Virus record (IMG/VR): IMGVR_UViG_3300009081_000004
Location: 1-46,344 of that record
Direction: 5' to 3' (one strand)
Length of the DNA: 46,344 nucleotides
Source of the DNA: a virus
Below are positions 7,899-16,444 of this stretch, piece after piece (the first letter of the stretch is position 1; each line of letters starts with the position of its first letter). The notes beneath the pieces are model-generated. The model had not been told where the DNA came from and searched no databases. It saw only the letters and a list, made by a program, of their open reading frames with translations. The position numbers and the translations under genes were made by a program.

Positions 7899-8741
7899 TT
7901 ACATATCCCGGATGTTCAGGAACTTCGAGATGGGCTTATTGGTCGACTGGATGCGGTTGCGGCTCTCGATCTGCGCCAGGTCGCCGCGCTTGATCTGGAG
8001 TCTCCTCATCATGTCCTCGCTGATCCGCCCTTCCTTTTCCAGAAGGTAGCTGAATAGTTCACTCCTCACATATTCGATAGCCAGCGGGTCGGGGATGGTG
8101 CCGGAGATTGCATCCTCGTAGGTGTCCAGTGTCGCGTGATAGCCCTTGTACCAGATGCGAAAAGTCTGGTTCGCCGGGGTGGTTCCGTCGTAAGGCGGCT
8201 GGTCTTTGAACTCCAGCACGTGCGTGCCCGTGGAGGTTGCGGGGTGGATCTTCTCGCATTTGGTGGTGTAATCGGGCCAGCCGTCTGTGTTGTTGCCGAT
8301 CTCCACTTTCTCGATCGGGTATCTGGCAACCGCCGCGGGCAGGTTGTAGCGCAGGGTGGCAGCCGCGCCGGTCAGGGAGACATCCGTCAGGGAGATCAAC
8401 CCCATCTTTTGGAACGCCTGGTTCACAAGCCTCAGCACCGTGTACAGATTCCAGATCGGGTCAGCAACCGCGTAGTAGTCGCCCGCGCCCACCACGGCGG
8501 TCAGGGCAGGGGAGAAGGTGAATGTGCCGCTGGAATCCGTGAAGGCAGAGATGACGGAATATTGATCCACCGGCGCGAGGGCATCCGTGGTCACACGGAT
8601 GAAGGTGATCGCATCCTTGAAAGAGTCGTCGTCGTATTTGCCTGTCAGAGACGAATCGGCGAGAGTAACCGACGAGCCGCCTGTACATTTGCCCTCTAAT
8701 ACAATGGGCAGAGATTGAACCAATAGTTGCCCGAGGTTCAT
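7899..8741 (-). CDS. Head-tail adaptor (tail tubular protein A-like)
   Basis: A 280-residue protein preceding the nozzle gene. The N-terminal part is a beta domain (residues 10-100), the central region has NLYTVLRLVNQAFQKMGLI, and the C-terminus is helical with an IEYVRSELFSYLLEKEG stretch, a layout like podoviral gp11-type adaptors that dock on the portal. The start overlaps the stop of a 19-residue basic peptide gene (ATGA), implying translational coupling. Confidence 0.55.
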   Translation of the reverse strand: MNLGQLLVQSLPIVLEGKCTGGSSVTLADSSLTGKYDDDSFKDAITFIRVTTDALAPVDQYSVISAFTDSSGTFTFSPALTAVVGAGDYYAVADPIWNLYTVLRLVNQAFQKMGLISLTDVSLTGAAATLRYNLPAAVARYPIEKVEIGNNTDGWPDYTTKCEKIHPATSTGTHVLEFKDQPPYDGTTPANQTFRIWYKGYHATLDTYEDAISGTIPDPLAIEYVRSELFSYLLEKEGRISEDMMRRLQIKRGDLAQIESRNRIQSTNKPISKFLNIRDM

Positions 8742-8797
8742 TTACGCCTCTTCTTCCTGCTGATCGTCTTTTTGGATTTACCTTTTTTCAATGGCAT
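8738..8797 (-). CDS. 19-residue basic peptide, short form of an MPLKKGKSKKTIS-type phage protein
   Basis: A 20-codon frame with a clear ribosome site (AGGTG, 4 bases before ATG) and an ATGA overlap with the adaptor gene. The product, MPLKKGKSKKTISRKKRRK, begins like a family of roughly 40-residue basic phage proteins I remember with the same first dozen residues, but here it ends after a Lys/Arg run. It may be a functional mini-form or a decayed gene kept for coupling. Confidence 0.55.
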   Translation of the reverse strand: MPLKKGKSKKTISRKKRRK

Positions 8798-8804
8798 ATT
8801 TCAC

Positions 8805-9548
8805 CTAGTACACCTTCCATTTTTCGTTCAGATAACTCCTGACAAGTTCTCTATTGGCAACAGACAGCGCGGAATTGAATAATAAAAACTCCATGATGTA
8901 ACCGCTCAGGTTTCCGCCGCCCTCGAAGTTGCCAAAGAGAGTGATCCCTGTCAACGCCTGCGCGCCGGCGTCCCCCGAAGAGATCCCCACGCCATTCTCG
9001 AACAGCGGACTATTTGCCCCGTTGAAAACCACCTCATAGAGGGTGCTCTCGGTTGCCACGACTCCACCACCCCAGCTCGAGCCGGCAAACCAGTTGATCT
9101 GATCGGTGTAATCAAACGCAGCGTGTCTCTTGTCTGAGGCGATCCCGTCGAAATAAACCTCTGTCCCCGAGTAAGCCGGGTTCCTTGCCACAAGAAAAAT
9201 GGTGTTGGGTTGCGCGATCTCGGTAAATGCAGCGGTGTCCAGATGGTCTCCGCCGTCACCCAGCGCCGCGGCTCTATTGCCCTGAATGCCTGTTTTGTAG
9301 GCGGGTCTCGCGCCTTCGGTGCCCTGCGTCAGGTGGTGAGCATTCCCGCTTTTATCCAAAACCTTCCCGATCGGGTCAGCGTCTGCGGCTACCGCAGTCG
9401 TCCCGTCTGCGTCCTGGAACAGTGTCGAGAGGTCCGAGAAGTCGAACCACGTATGAGGAGCCAGCGCCAGAACAGACGCGCCCGAAAGCAGATCGCGCCT
9501 TGTGCGTGAGTAACCCCTGCGTCCCTTGTCGGTAAATCCCATTCCCAT
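8805..9548 (-). CDS. Laminin-G/concanavalin-like virion protein
   Basis: A 247-residue protein. The pattern WFDFSDLSTLFQD, then DPIGKVLDKSGN (about residues 35-80) and the C-terminal FLLFNSALS ... YLNEKWKVY is characteristic of phage-borne LamG/concanavalin-like carbohydrate-binding domains. It probably binds sugar on the virion or host surface. It sits directly next to the sugar-modifying cassette. The start at 9548 follows AAGGTG; a second ATG two codons later is possible. Confidence 0.7.
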   Translation of the reverse strand: MGMGFTDKGRRGYSRTRRDLLSGASVLALAPHTWFDFSDLSTLFQDADGTTAVAADADPIGKVLDKSGNAHHLTQGTEGARPAYKTGIQGNRAAALGDGGDHLDTAAFTEIAQPNTIFLVARNPAYSGTEVYFDGIASDKRHAAFDYTDQINWFAGSSWGGGVVATESTLYEVVFNGANSPLFENGVGISSGDAGAQALTGITLFGNFEGGGNLSGYIMEFLLFNSALSVANRELVRSYLNEKWKVY

Positions 9549-9550
9549 GG

Positions 9551-9904
9551 TTACACCTTTTTCAGCCAGAGTCTGCCGGGCTTCCCGCGCACCCTGACCC
9601 ATTTATAGACATCGCCGTTGATGATCTTTTTATCCCCTGCCTTTACCTTCTTCTTCGGCATGGCTACACCAGAGAATCTATATTTGTGTCCGGGTTCTGC
9701 AAATTCAAGCGGTCCCATGGCTACGTCCTGTTTGTATTTTTCCTGGATCTCACGCGCCACCTTCTCGTCTTTGACGTAAAAAGAGTTCCTGCTGCCGAAG
9801 AACATCTTTTTGCCGCCAACCTCCACGTGGTCAAAGCCGGGCTTGGTGGTGGCTTTCATCACCAGCATTCTCTTTCCGGGTTTGTAGTAGCCGCCGATCG
9901 CCAT
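9551..9904 (-). CDS. Small basic protein linked to the glycan cassette
   Basis: A 117-residue Lys-rich protein (MAIGGYYKPGKRMLVMKATTKPG...). It starts at an ATGA overlap with the GT4-FkbM gene, so it is co-translated with the cassette. No family recognised. It could be a virion protein or the peptide substrate of the cassette; both are speculation. Confidence 0.6.
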   Translation of the reverse strand: MAIGGYYKPGKRMLVMKATTKPGFDHVEVGGKKMFFGSRNSFYVKDEKVAREIQEKYKQDVAMGPLEFAEPGHKYRFSGVAMPKKKVKAGDKKIINGDVYKWVRVRGKPGRLWLKKV

Positions 9905-11823
9905 CAGCTCACCGACACCTTGATCTTCTTCGGGTCCATGAATTTCGCGCAGTGCTCAACAAGTTTCTCAGGGGTTTCGTTCTCCAGTCCTCTGTGAAAC
10001 TCGCCGCGCATAAATTCCACTTTCGACAGATCCATATTCGGCAGGATCTCGTACTCTGCAAACTCCGCGTCGATCTTGAGCAGCTTGATCCTGCCTGTCT
10101 CTTTCAGAACATCACCGGCTGAAATAGACTTCACCTCGAACACCTGCGCGGCGGCCTCCGCCCGCAGATACATCGAAGAGGCGCCGTTGTTCTTTTCCAG
10201 GTCCCCGCCGATCTTCACGTCCCGGCCGTCTTTGGTCACAGCCAGGTTATGCGGGATGACGTTCTTCACTCCCGCCAGTTCGATATTCTTCAAGAGATAT
10301 TCATAGTTTTCGGGGATGGGTTCGTAGGCGTAGACCTTCGCCTTGGGGTACATCTTCGCCAGGTAGATGCTTACCAGTCCAATGTGCGCGCCGATGTCCA
10401 CGATCACATCGCCGTTCTTCACGCCCAACCCGTCCAGTTTGTAATCTCTCACGATCTCGCGCGCGATGATCTTGCCCACGCTCCCGGCATGGTCGGGCTC
10501 CACAAAATCGAAGGCGGGTTTATAGCCATTCGGGACGATCCGCTTCACACCCTTCGGATTAATAATGAGTTCGTCGTTACATTTGTAACAATAGGCGCTC
10601 ACTGTCCCATCCGGGTTGGTCAGTCCGGTCTCGCTCCATTCATGATCGTGTTTGGGTTTGGCGGCGATCTCTTCGATCACAGGCTTGAGGTAGGTCTGGT
10701 ACACGGTCTGGAAGTCGAAGCCTAAAGCAAAGTCTCGGGCTTTCTTTTCCAGCTTCGGCATGTATCCGGTTCTCCAGGCTTGATAGGCTTTTTCCAAAGC
10801 ATCCACGGCGCTCTTTACATCCGCGATCCCATAGAAGGAATTGTTGGGCGTCCACTGCTTCGCGATGATCGGCACCTTCCAGCCTGCCCCGCAAAGGGTT
10901 CCCTGCGCGGCGAAGTCGGTTGTGATCACCGGCACGCCGCAGGCCTGCGCCTCGATCAGGGGTACCCCAAAGCCCTCGCCCTTCGAGAGCAGAATGAACA
11001 CATCGAAGGCGTTATAGATCCTTGCCATCTGTTCAGGACCAAACATCTCGCCGGTGTAGTATTGCCACACATCCGGACCGATGATCTTGATCCCATACAT
11101 ATCCGCCAGCGCGCCCAGGTTCATCCCGCCGAACTGCCCCGAAAGTTCAGAGTGGATGTAATACGCCGAGTCGGGGTGTCTTTTGTGGAAGATTGAAAAC
11201 GCCTCGAAAGACTGCTGGAAGCCTTTACGGTCGAAGAAGCGGTCGATGTTCGCGGCAACCGTTCCCACCACGAAGGTCTTGTCGTCTACGGTGATCAGCC
11301 TCTTCTCGGGGGGGCGGGGGGCAAAGACGGCTGTGTCCACGCCGTGAGGGAAGTAGCGCGCTTTTACTCCATGCTTTTCCAGTTGGTCCTTCCCGAACAG
11401 ACTCATTGCCATCGGGTAGGGAGAAGCCTCGAAGCGCGAGAGGATGTCGCCGGGGATAGGGTCGTGGTCGATGGGGCCGATCGCCATCCACGGCACGCCC
11501 AGAGATTGCAACTCGTAGAGCGCTTCCATCGGGATCGCCCATAGGTCCATAAGGGTGATGATCAGATCCGGCTTGCCTCGCCTGGCATATTCCACCATTC
11601 CCTGCCAGCCGTAGCTGTGACCGTTGTTCGTGATGGGAGAGGGCTGCCATCCGCCCGGCAGGTGAGCAACACCGTCGTACATAATGGCAGTGGCGTCGTC
11701 TTTATCCATTGCCACCACGCCCACAGTGTGCCCGTCCTTTTGGAGCAGCTTCACAAAGGCATTCGTCTGCACGCCGTAGCCGGTGCGGTTGTAGATGCTG
11801 GAGGAATGCCAGAGAATTCTCAT
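9904..11823 (-). CDS. GT4 glycosyltransferase fused to FkbM-type methyltransferase
   Basis: A 639-residue fusion. Residues 1-390 form a GT-B fold family 4 glycosyltransferase: an N-terminal Rossmann half and the nucleotide-sugar binding signature GEGFGVPLIEAQACGVPVI. A short linker carries CYKC (about 412). Residues 430-639 are an FkbM-type S-adenosylmethionine methyltransferase with DIGAHIGLVSIYLA (about 476) and YAYEPIPENYEYL. The enzyme would add a sugar and then methylate it. It overlaps both neighbours by 1-4 bases. Methylated surface sugars are known in bacterial capsules and lipopolysaccharides; here the gene lies in a virion operon, so virion glycosylation or alteration of the host surface are the main options. 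Confidence 0.85.
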   Translation of the reverse strand: MRILWHSSSIYNRTGYGVQTNAFVKLLQKDGHTVGVVAMDKDDATAIMYDGVAHLPGGWQPSPITNNGHSYGWQGMVEYARRGKPDLIITLMDLWAIPMEALYELQSLGVPWMAIGPIDHDPIPGDILSRFEASPYPMAMSLFGKDQLEKHGVKARYFPHGVDTAVFAPRPPEKRLITVDDKTFVVGTVAANIDRFFDRKGFQQSFEAFSIFHKRHPDSAYYIHSELSGQFGGMNLGALADMYGIKIIGPDVWQYYTGEMFGPEQMARIYNAFDVFILLSKGEGFGVPLIEAQACGVPVITTDFAAQGTLCGAGWKVPIIAKQWTPNNSFYGIADVKSAVDALEKAYQAWRTGYMPKLEKKARDFALGFDFQTVYQTYLKPVIEEIAAKPKHDHEWSETGLTNPDGTVSAYCYKCNDELIINPKGVKRIVPNGYKPAFDFVEPDHAGSVGKIIAREIVRDYKLDGLGVKNGDVIVDIGAHIGLVSIYLAKMYPKAKVYAYEPIPENYEYLLKNIELAGVKNVIPHNLAVTKDGRDVKIGGDLEKNNGASSMYLRAEAAAQVFEVKSISAGDVLKETGRIKLLKIDAEFAEYEILPNMDLSKVEFMRGEFHRGLENETPEKLVEHCAKFMDPKKIKVSVS

Positions 11824-12089
11824 AACGGTTCACCCGCTGCGTCGCTCCAGACGGCTCGTCCGCCGTTGTAGGAGCAGGAGTGGTCGCTGTCACTGTGTCC
11901 TTTGGGGAGGGTGCAGGTCAGTGGCTTGCCGTCCGGTCGCTGCCGGTTGACGTGCCCGCATTTAGGGGCGGTGATCAGCTCGTCTTTTTCAAGCTCTCGC
12001 CACTCCACAACTTTGGTTACATCAGCCGGTTTCTCTTCCGGCTTTTCAGCCGGGGTTTCTTCAACAACTATTTTCTTTTTGGGTGCCAT
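11820..12089 (-). CDS. Small His/Cys protein in the glycan cassette
   Basis: An 89-residue protein starting at a TAATG overlap with the GT-A gene. The first 40 residues are Lys/Glu/Pro-rich and probably disordered. The second half has the spaced Cys/His pattern CGH ... C ... KGH ... DHSC, likely a metal site. The same kind of CxH/KGH module occurs in small zinc proteins of actinobacterial phages. It may be a scaffold or substrate of the neighbouring enzymes. Confidence 0.65.
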   Translation of the reverse strand: MAPKKKIVVEETPAEKPEEKPADVTKVVEWRELEKDELITAPKCGHVNRQRPDGKPLTCTLPKGHSDSDHSCSYNGGRAVWSDAAGEPL

Positions 12090-12679
12090 TAGATTTCCTC
12101 TGTTCTGATTGCTGTGCAATCCTCGGGTAGTGAATAGATTTTGTAAAAGCCAAAACCCGCGCCGGGAACAATTCTTTCGTAGATCTGGGCGATGGCTTTT
12201 CGCTCCGCGTAACTCTTCACCAAATACTTGTAGTGCAGGATGGGGAACGACATCACCATCCCGATCCCAAACGGTGAGCCGCTGTGGATCGTCTGCCGAC
12301 CGCCCGCCAGTTCTTTTGCGGTGAGCCGGGTTTGCAGGTCAGGGTAGAGCATGTCGTTGACGATGTAGTGTTTTTCGTCGCCCCACAGGTTCCAGCGCGG
12401 GAAGGTATATATGCCGCTGTCGAATTCGCCGCGCGAGAGCCAGTCGACGAAGTCCTCCCCGATCATCTCGTCGTCGTCCAGGCGCAGGACGTAATCGCCG
12501 TGGCACATCGCAACGGCTTCATCCAGCACGCTTTCCAGGTAGCCGCCTGAGTGAACATCCGTGCCGTCCACAACTTTTACAAACTCCGCGCCCAGGGCTT
12601 CGGCAACCAGGCACATATCAGCCAGGAAAGGCTTTGCGCGCGGCTCGTTCTTTGTCACACAAAGGATGGATAATTTCAT
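12089..12679 (-). CDS. GT-A family 2-type glycosyltransferase
   Basis: A 196-residue glycosyltransferase. It opens with MKLSILCVTKNEPRA, the usual start of GT2 enzymes, and has the metal/nucleotide-sugar DxD motif in LRLDDDEMIGEDF (about residues 85-97). It lacks the long C-terminal region of processive enzymes and has no membrane segments, so it probably transfers a single sugar in the cytoplasm. The start at 12679 gives an ATGA overlap with the radical SAM gene; the longer upstream frame has no support. Confidence 0.85.
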   Translation of the reverse strand: MKLSILCVTKNEPRAKPFLADMCLVAEALGAEFVKVVDGTDVHSGGYLESVLDEAVAMCHGDYVLRLDDDEMIGEDFVDWLSRGEFDSGIYTFPRWNLWGDEKHYIVNDMLYPDLQTRLTAKELAGGRQTIHSGSPFGIGMVMSFPILHYKYLVKSYAERKAIAQIYERIVPGAGFGFYKIYSLPEDCTAIRTEEI

Positions 12680-13443
12680 GGGATCGTACTTTCTGTCAGC
12701 CAGGTATCTTCCCCGGCTTCGCGCCATTCAATCGTCGGACCGCGCATACTCGTACAGCGGAAGCAGGAGAGCGGCGTTTCTGCCTGGTCTAAAAATGCCT
12801 GCAACTTTTGCTCGGTGATCCCATCCAGAGAGAGAGCGTCCGTCCCCTCGGGTTGGTTCATCACCACGCGAGGAATAAAAACAGAGGTGCAGCAGCGATA
12901 GAAGTATCCGTTGTTCAAGGCTCTCGTCCATTTTTTGAACCAGCAGAATTTATATCTGTGCGCGGCTTCCTGCGGGCTTCCGTGTTCGCGGGTCAACAGT
13001 GCCGAGAAATAAGATGTAACCCGCGCATCCTTGACTTCCAGGTTTCGCCCGGTTTCGATGCATTTATTGCGTATCCACAAAACATCTTCGTCGCTCACCT
13101 TGCCGGGGTAGAGAGACAGAAAAAGCGTGTCGAAGCTCTCCCAAAACTCAGGCGGCTGCCGTCTGAGCGACATGCCGTTTGTCCATACTTCGATCTCATC
13201 CGCAATGCCGCTTGCGCGGACGATATGAAGGATGTCCACCAGCCGCTTGTGCAGGGTTGGCTCGCCTCCCAGGATGGCGTACTTTTCGACGTGCGCCACC
13301 TCCCGGAAGATATGCAGATCCCGCTCCACGCTCTCCGGCTCCACAAAGGAAGGCTTGAGCGTCCCTACCATCTGTGTACAAGCCACGCATTTACACTGGC
13401 AGGCGGTCGTAATATTCGTCTCACAATGCGGTAAGAGGATCAT
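12676..13443 (-). CDS. Radical SAM enzyme with extra C-terminal cysteines
   Basis: A 255-residue radical S-adenosylmethionine enzyme. The [4Fe-4S]-binding CxxxCxxC is present in TACQCKCVAC (about residues 14-23) and the SAM-binding GGEP motif in AILGGEPTLH. The C-terminal third has more cysteines (FCW, RCCTS, SCFRC), which resemble a SPASM/twitch auxiliary cluster domain. Such enzymes modify peptides or sugars by radical chemistry. The start ATG at 13443 follows AAAGG and overlaps the upstream gene by 23 bases; a start at 13479 is possible. Its place between an MptE/DUF115-like gene and a GT gene suggests a role in making or attaching the glycan. Confidence 0.85.
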   Translation of the reverse strand: MILLPHCETNITTACQCKCVACTQMVGTLKPSFVEPESVERDLHIFREVAHVEKYAILGGEPTLHKRLVDILHIVRASGIADEIEVWTNGMSLRRQPPEFWESFDTLFLSLYPGKVSDEDVLWIRNKCIETGRNLEVKDARVTSYFSALLTREHGSPQEAAHRYKFCWFKKWTRALNNGYFYRCCTSVFIPRVVMNQPEGTDALSLDGITEQKLQAFLDQAETPLSCFRCTSMRGPTIEWREAGEDTWLTESTIP

Positions 13444-14119
13444 CCAGAGCCTTTCCAAGTTCCATTTTCGGGAACACATCCAAATGCGTGTCGAGCGTGC
13501 AGTTGTAGACCCGCCCTCCGGCTTTCTCGTACTCCAGCTTTGCCCGTCGGTAGGCTTGTTCCATGCGGGGCAGGTTGGGGTTGTGCAGGCGTGTGCCGGG
13601 TTTGAAATAGTCGTCTGTAAAGTGATCCGGGTCAGAGCCGGTGGAAAGAAGAATCTCGCCTCCGTCTTTTTTATGAGGGGGCAGTTGGTAGCAATGTTGC
13701 ACTCCCAAGAGATACGCGGTTCGTATGCCCATATAGAAAGCCAGTTGCAGCAGGAAGTATGTCACCGTGAAACCCAGCGAGAAGGTGTCTCCGTCCAGCC
13801 AGGCAGGCAACCCGTTTTCGTGCTCCGCCCAGCAGGCAGATACAGGAGTGAAATTGTCTGTGTTGGTAAAGTGCCATCTTTCGCAGGGATAGAACGCCTG
13901 CGCTTTCACCTGGTGGATGATCTCGCTGTGTCTATCCTCGATCACCAGCACGTCCTCCACCGCGTAATACCTCAACGGCAGAAGAGATTTGTAGATCAGG
14001 TTTGAGCCGAAGGTCAGCCTGCCTTCAAAATCCAGAAGGTTCCGCCTGTTCAAAGTTTTGGCGTTGCCAAAAATGAAGGCATGTTTACCTGCGTGAATGT
14101 CTTTGAAGTTACCGATCAC
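13421..14119 (-). CDS. MptE/DUF115-like protein, possible sugar transferase
   Basis: A 232-residue protein, probably GTG start. The pattern KHAFIFGNAKTLN, LTFGSNLIYKS, YYAVEDVLVIED, then LLQLAFYMGIRTAYLLGVQHCY, DHFTDDYFKPG and a final RVYNCTLDTHLDVFP matches my memory of the DUF115/MptE-like family, often found in surface-glycan loci and distantly related to sialyltransferase-like folds. There is no obvious ribosome site; the bases just upstream form a terminator-like hairpin, so translation may be low or depend on reinitiation. It is the first gene of the cassette after the head genes. Confidence 0.7.
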   Translation of the reverse strand: MIGNFKDIHAGKHAFIFGNAKTLNRRNLLDFEGRLTFGSNLIYKSLLPLRYYAVEDVLVIEDRHSEIIHQVKAQAFYPCERWHFTNTDNFTPVSACWAEHENGLPAWLDGDTFSLGFTVTYFLLQLAFYMGIRTAYLLGVQHCYQLPPHKKDGGEILLSTGSDPDHFTDDYFKPGTRLHNPNLPRMEQAYRRAKLEYEKAGGRVYNCTLDTHLDVFPKMELGKALDDPLTAL

Positions 14120-14126
14120 AGAAAGA

Positions 14127-14148
14127 GAGGGAGGGTTGCCCCTCCCTC
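14127..14148 (-). terminator. Leftward terminator-like hairpin between head genes and the glycan cassette
   Basis: GAGGGAGGG (14127-14135) pairs perfectly with CCCTCCCTC (14140-14148) around a 4-base loop. Read leftward it is followed by the pyrimidine run TCTTTCT. It would lower transcription of the cassette relative to the abundant head proteins. Confidence 0.6.
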
Positions 14149-14168
14149 ATAACCTTCCTACTCACTTG

Positions 14169-14510
14169 CTATGCGGCGGTCCCTGCAATGCGGTACAGTG
14201 TTCCGTTCTGGCGGAAATACAACTGCGCCGTGCCGGTCAGGATACCCACCCCCAGGCCTCCGTTCGTGCCGAGGTTGGCAAGTGAAATTGTCGTGGTCGC
14301 GTGCTTGGTAGCCACGTAACCGGCGGGGATCACATTCCCACTCACGTCGATGGTGAGCACTTCGGTGCCATTCGCGCTGCACACCAGGAAGTCGCCGGAT
14401 TGTCCAGATGCGCCGGTCAACGTCATGATGTCCGTCGCGGCGGTCTTTTGAACGACTTCAAATTCGCCGTTCAACATGCTATTCAGGGGGGCTGAAGTTC
14501 CTTTCGTCAT
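14169..14510 (-). CDS. Small head protein, possible decoration protein
   Basis: A 113-residue Gly/Thr/Ala-rich beta protein with a good start after AGGTGTGAA. It is directly downstream of the capsid gene, the usual place for a decoration or head-stabilising protein. The C-terminal LYFRQNGTLYRIAGTAA resembles the ends of fibre-like or decoration domains. Assigned by position and composition. Confidence 0.5.
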   Translation of the reverse strand: MTKGTSAPLNSMLNGEFEVVQKTAATDIMTLTGASGQSGDFLVCSANGTEVLTIDVSGNVIPAGYVATKHATTTISLANLGTNGGLGVGILTGTAQLYFRQNGTLYRIAGTAA

Positions 14511-14522
14511 TTCACACCTTCC

Positions 14523-15755
14523 TTATGCCTGCCCGGCGTCGCGGCTGATCGCCACTTCGCGGCGGTAGAGGCGGGTTTCGATAATCCGGGAGTAGTTCCC
14601 GTAATACTTCCAGCCCAGTTCGACAAACTGCTTCAGGTGCCCCTCGGGGTTCGGTCCAACAATGGTCCCATATTCCCCAACGTAGTCACCCAGGTTTGTC
14701 TCCATGTCCTGCGCGTAGACTTTCGCCAGGCTTTGAGGTCCGCCGAAAGTCACAGGGCAAACGCTGTTGGCGTTGCGAACAGCGGAGGCTGTCGCGTGGG
14801 CATACTTCACCCCGCCGTTCGAGCCTTCGCCGGCGATGGAGATCGTGGTCCCAGAGATGGCAGTGACTACCACGCGCTCATTGGTCGCGTAGTGGGTGCC
14901 TGCGGTTTCCTCGGTCCCGATCGTGAGCCAGCCGCCTACCACCATGCCGGTGGCGTCCGCCACAACAATGGATTCGGCGAGTTCAACCACCGCGCCGTTG
15001 AGGGTGGTCGCGATGGTGGCTGTGGTGTTGTCCGCGCCGGCGCCCCAGAACATCTTCGCCCACGGGCTGACGTTCAGCTTGAAGCGGTCCAGTTCGCCGA
15101 TTTCGTTCTTGAAGAGGATGTTGGCTTTCTGGTACTCCGCCACGGCGACGATCTTGGTATCGTTCAGGAGATCAGCCAGGGCGTAGGGATGGAAAGTGGC
15201 TAGCCACATGGAGCGATCGGCGTCCACAAAGGACGGGACTTTCAGGGTCTGCATATCCGCCCCGGCGTCGATGAAGTTCGAGAGGGCGAGCAGGTGGGTC
15301 GAGGTCCCGCCGGCCAGCGAGGCGCGTGCTACTTTGCGCTGCACAAGAGCGCCCTGCGTCGCCTGGTCGCGGGCTATGAGATCCACCGATTCCATCATGT
15401 TCTGACCGATGGCATAGTAGGCTTCCGCGCCGTACTTGGTGTAGCTCTGCGTCATCAACTTTTCAGTGTAACGAAGCAGGTTCCAGCGTGACGACCAGCC
15501 CATGGAAGCCTGCGCGTCCACAAGCGAGGTCGCCTGCACGTCGGAGTCTTCCGGAATTGCCGTGGTTGCGGGCGGCAGTTCGCTCAGGAAGTTGACATTG
15601 ATCGTTGACCCCTTGACGTACTCCTTCGGAATTGCGCCGTTCTCGGCATATGCGTCGTACAGGCGGGGAGCCTGCGCGCCCCGGATGTAATCCGGGATAT
15701 ATTGCTGACGAACAGCGTAGCTAAGGCTGCTGATCGTCTGAGTCGTGTCGGACAT
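14523..15755 (-). CDS. Major capsid protein (N4 gp56-like HK97 fold)
   Basis: A 410-residue protein between scaffold and decoration genes. The TFHPYALADLL ... FKNEIGELDRFKLN block (about residues 187-230) and the closing ETRLYRREVAISRD are reminiscent of N4-gp56-family capsid proteins, in which a similar HPY...NEIG sequence occurs. Residues ~240-335 look like an inserted beta domain (VADATGMVVGGWLTIGTEE ... VVVTAISGTTISIAGEG), absent from the basic capsid fold and perhaps surface exposed. This exposed domain is a plausible target for the adjacent glycosylation cassette. Confidence 0.75.
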   Translation of the reverse strand: MSDTTQTISSLSYAVRQQYIPDYIRGAQAPRLYDAYAENGAIPKEYVKGSTINVNFLSELPPATTAIPEDSDVQATSLVDAQASMGWSSRWNLLRYTEKLMTQSYTKYGAEAYYAIGQNMMESVDLIARDQATQGALVQRKVARASLAGGTSTHLLALSNFIDAGADMQTLKVPSFVDADRSMWLATFHPYALADLLNDTKIVAVAEYQKANILFKNEIGELDRFKLNVSPWAKMFWGAGADNTTATIATTLNGAVVELAESIVVADATGMVVGGWLTIGTEETAGTHYATNERVVVTAISGTTISIAGEGSNGGVKYAHATASAVRNANSVCPVTFGGPQSLAKVYAQDMETNLGDYVGEYGTIVGPNPEGHLKQFVELGWKYYGNYSRIIETRLYRREVAISRDAGQA

Positions 15756-15772
15756 TTCGTCCTCCTAATTTT

Positions 15773-16444
15773 TTACTGTGCCCTCCCCGTTTGGAGTTGC
15801 TCGCGCAGCTTTTCGACTTCCTTCAGATTGCCTCTCGGGTTCTCGGCTGAGAGCTTGGCAATCCTGCTTGCGATCTTGTCCTTTTGCTCGGGCGTGAGCA
15901 CCTTCGCCTGCTGATTCCCGCCTAAGATCGGCGGGTTGTCCTCGGGTCCGGGGGAGGGGGTGGTGGCTTTGGATATGGCGACCTTCATCACGGTCACAAG
16001 ATTGCCAGAGGCAACCGCAGCCGCGATATCCTTGTCGTTCACATCCAAATTCAATTGTTTCGCAATGTCCTGCACGTCCACCTGTCCCTGCCCGCGCGCT
16101 TCCGTGCCTTCGGGTTGCGTGGGAGACGTTCTGCCTTTTCGCTCGCTGAGGATCTCATCGAGTAAGAGGCGTTCCTCTATCTCCGACTGAGATTTTCCAG
16201 CTTTGGCGAGTTCGGTAATCCGTCCAATCTGCGCGGATAAGCCTTCGACTTTCTCTAAAACCCTGGCGTTCTCTTTGTTATTACCCTTCTGAACGCCTTT
16301 ATAGAGTTTCTCCAGCTCATCAACACGCTTTTGCAAGGTGGCAACGTCTGCTGAAGGTTGGCTCTGAGGGGTGGAAGATTGGGGCTGGCCGCCTTTCTCT
16401 CCCGGCTCATCAGGGTTTCCATCCAAAACAGTTTCGTCGGTCAT
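15773..16444 (-). CDS. Capsid scaffolding protein
   Basis: A 223-residue, highly charged, largely helical protein just upstream of the capsid gene. It has Pro/Gln/Ser-rich disorder at the N-terminus, a long coiled-coil (about residues 35-90), a flexible middle, and a basic C-terminal helix that usually contacts the capsid protein. The start is ATG 16444 with AAGGAA before it; the longer upstream frame would pass through a terminator. Scaffold function is inferred from composition and order. Confidence 0.7.
   Translation of the reverse strand: MTDETVLDGNPDEPGEKGGQPQSSTPQSQPSADVATLQKRVDELEKLYKGVQKGNNKENARVLEKVEGLSAQIGRITELAKAGKSQSEIEERLLLDEILSERKGRTSPTQPEGTEARGQGQVDVQDIAKQLNLDVNDKDIAAAVASGNLVTVMKVAISKATTPSPGPEDNPPILGGNQQAKVLTPEQKDKIASRIAKLSAENPRGNLKEVEKLREQLQTGRAQ

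Noticed and set aside
10640-10894. Small minus-strand frames inside the GT4-FkbM gene
   Set aside because: They overlap a clear enzyme gene in another frame and have no ribosome site.
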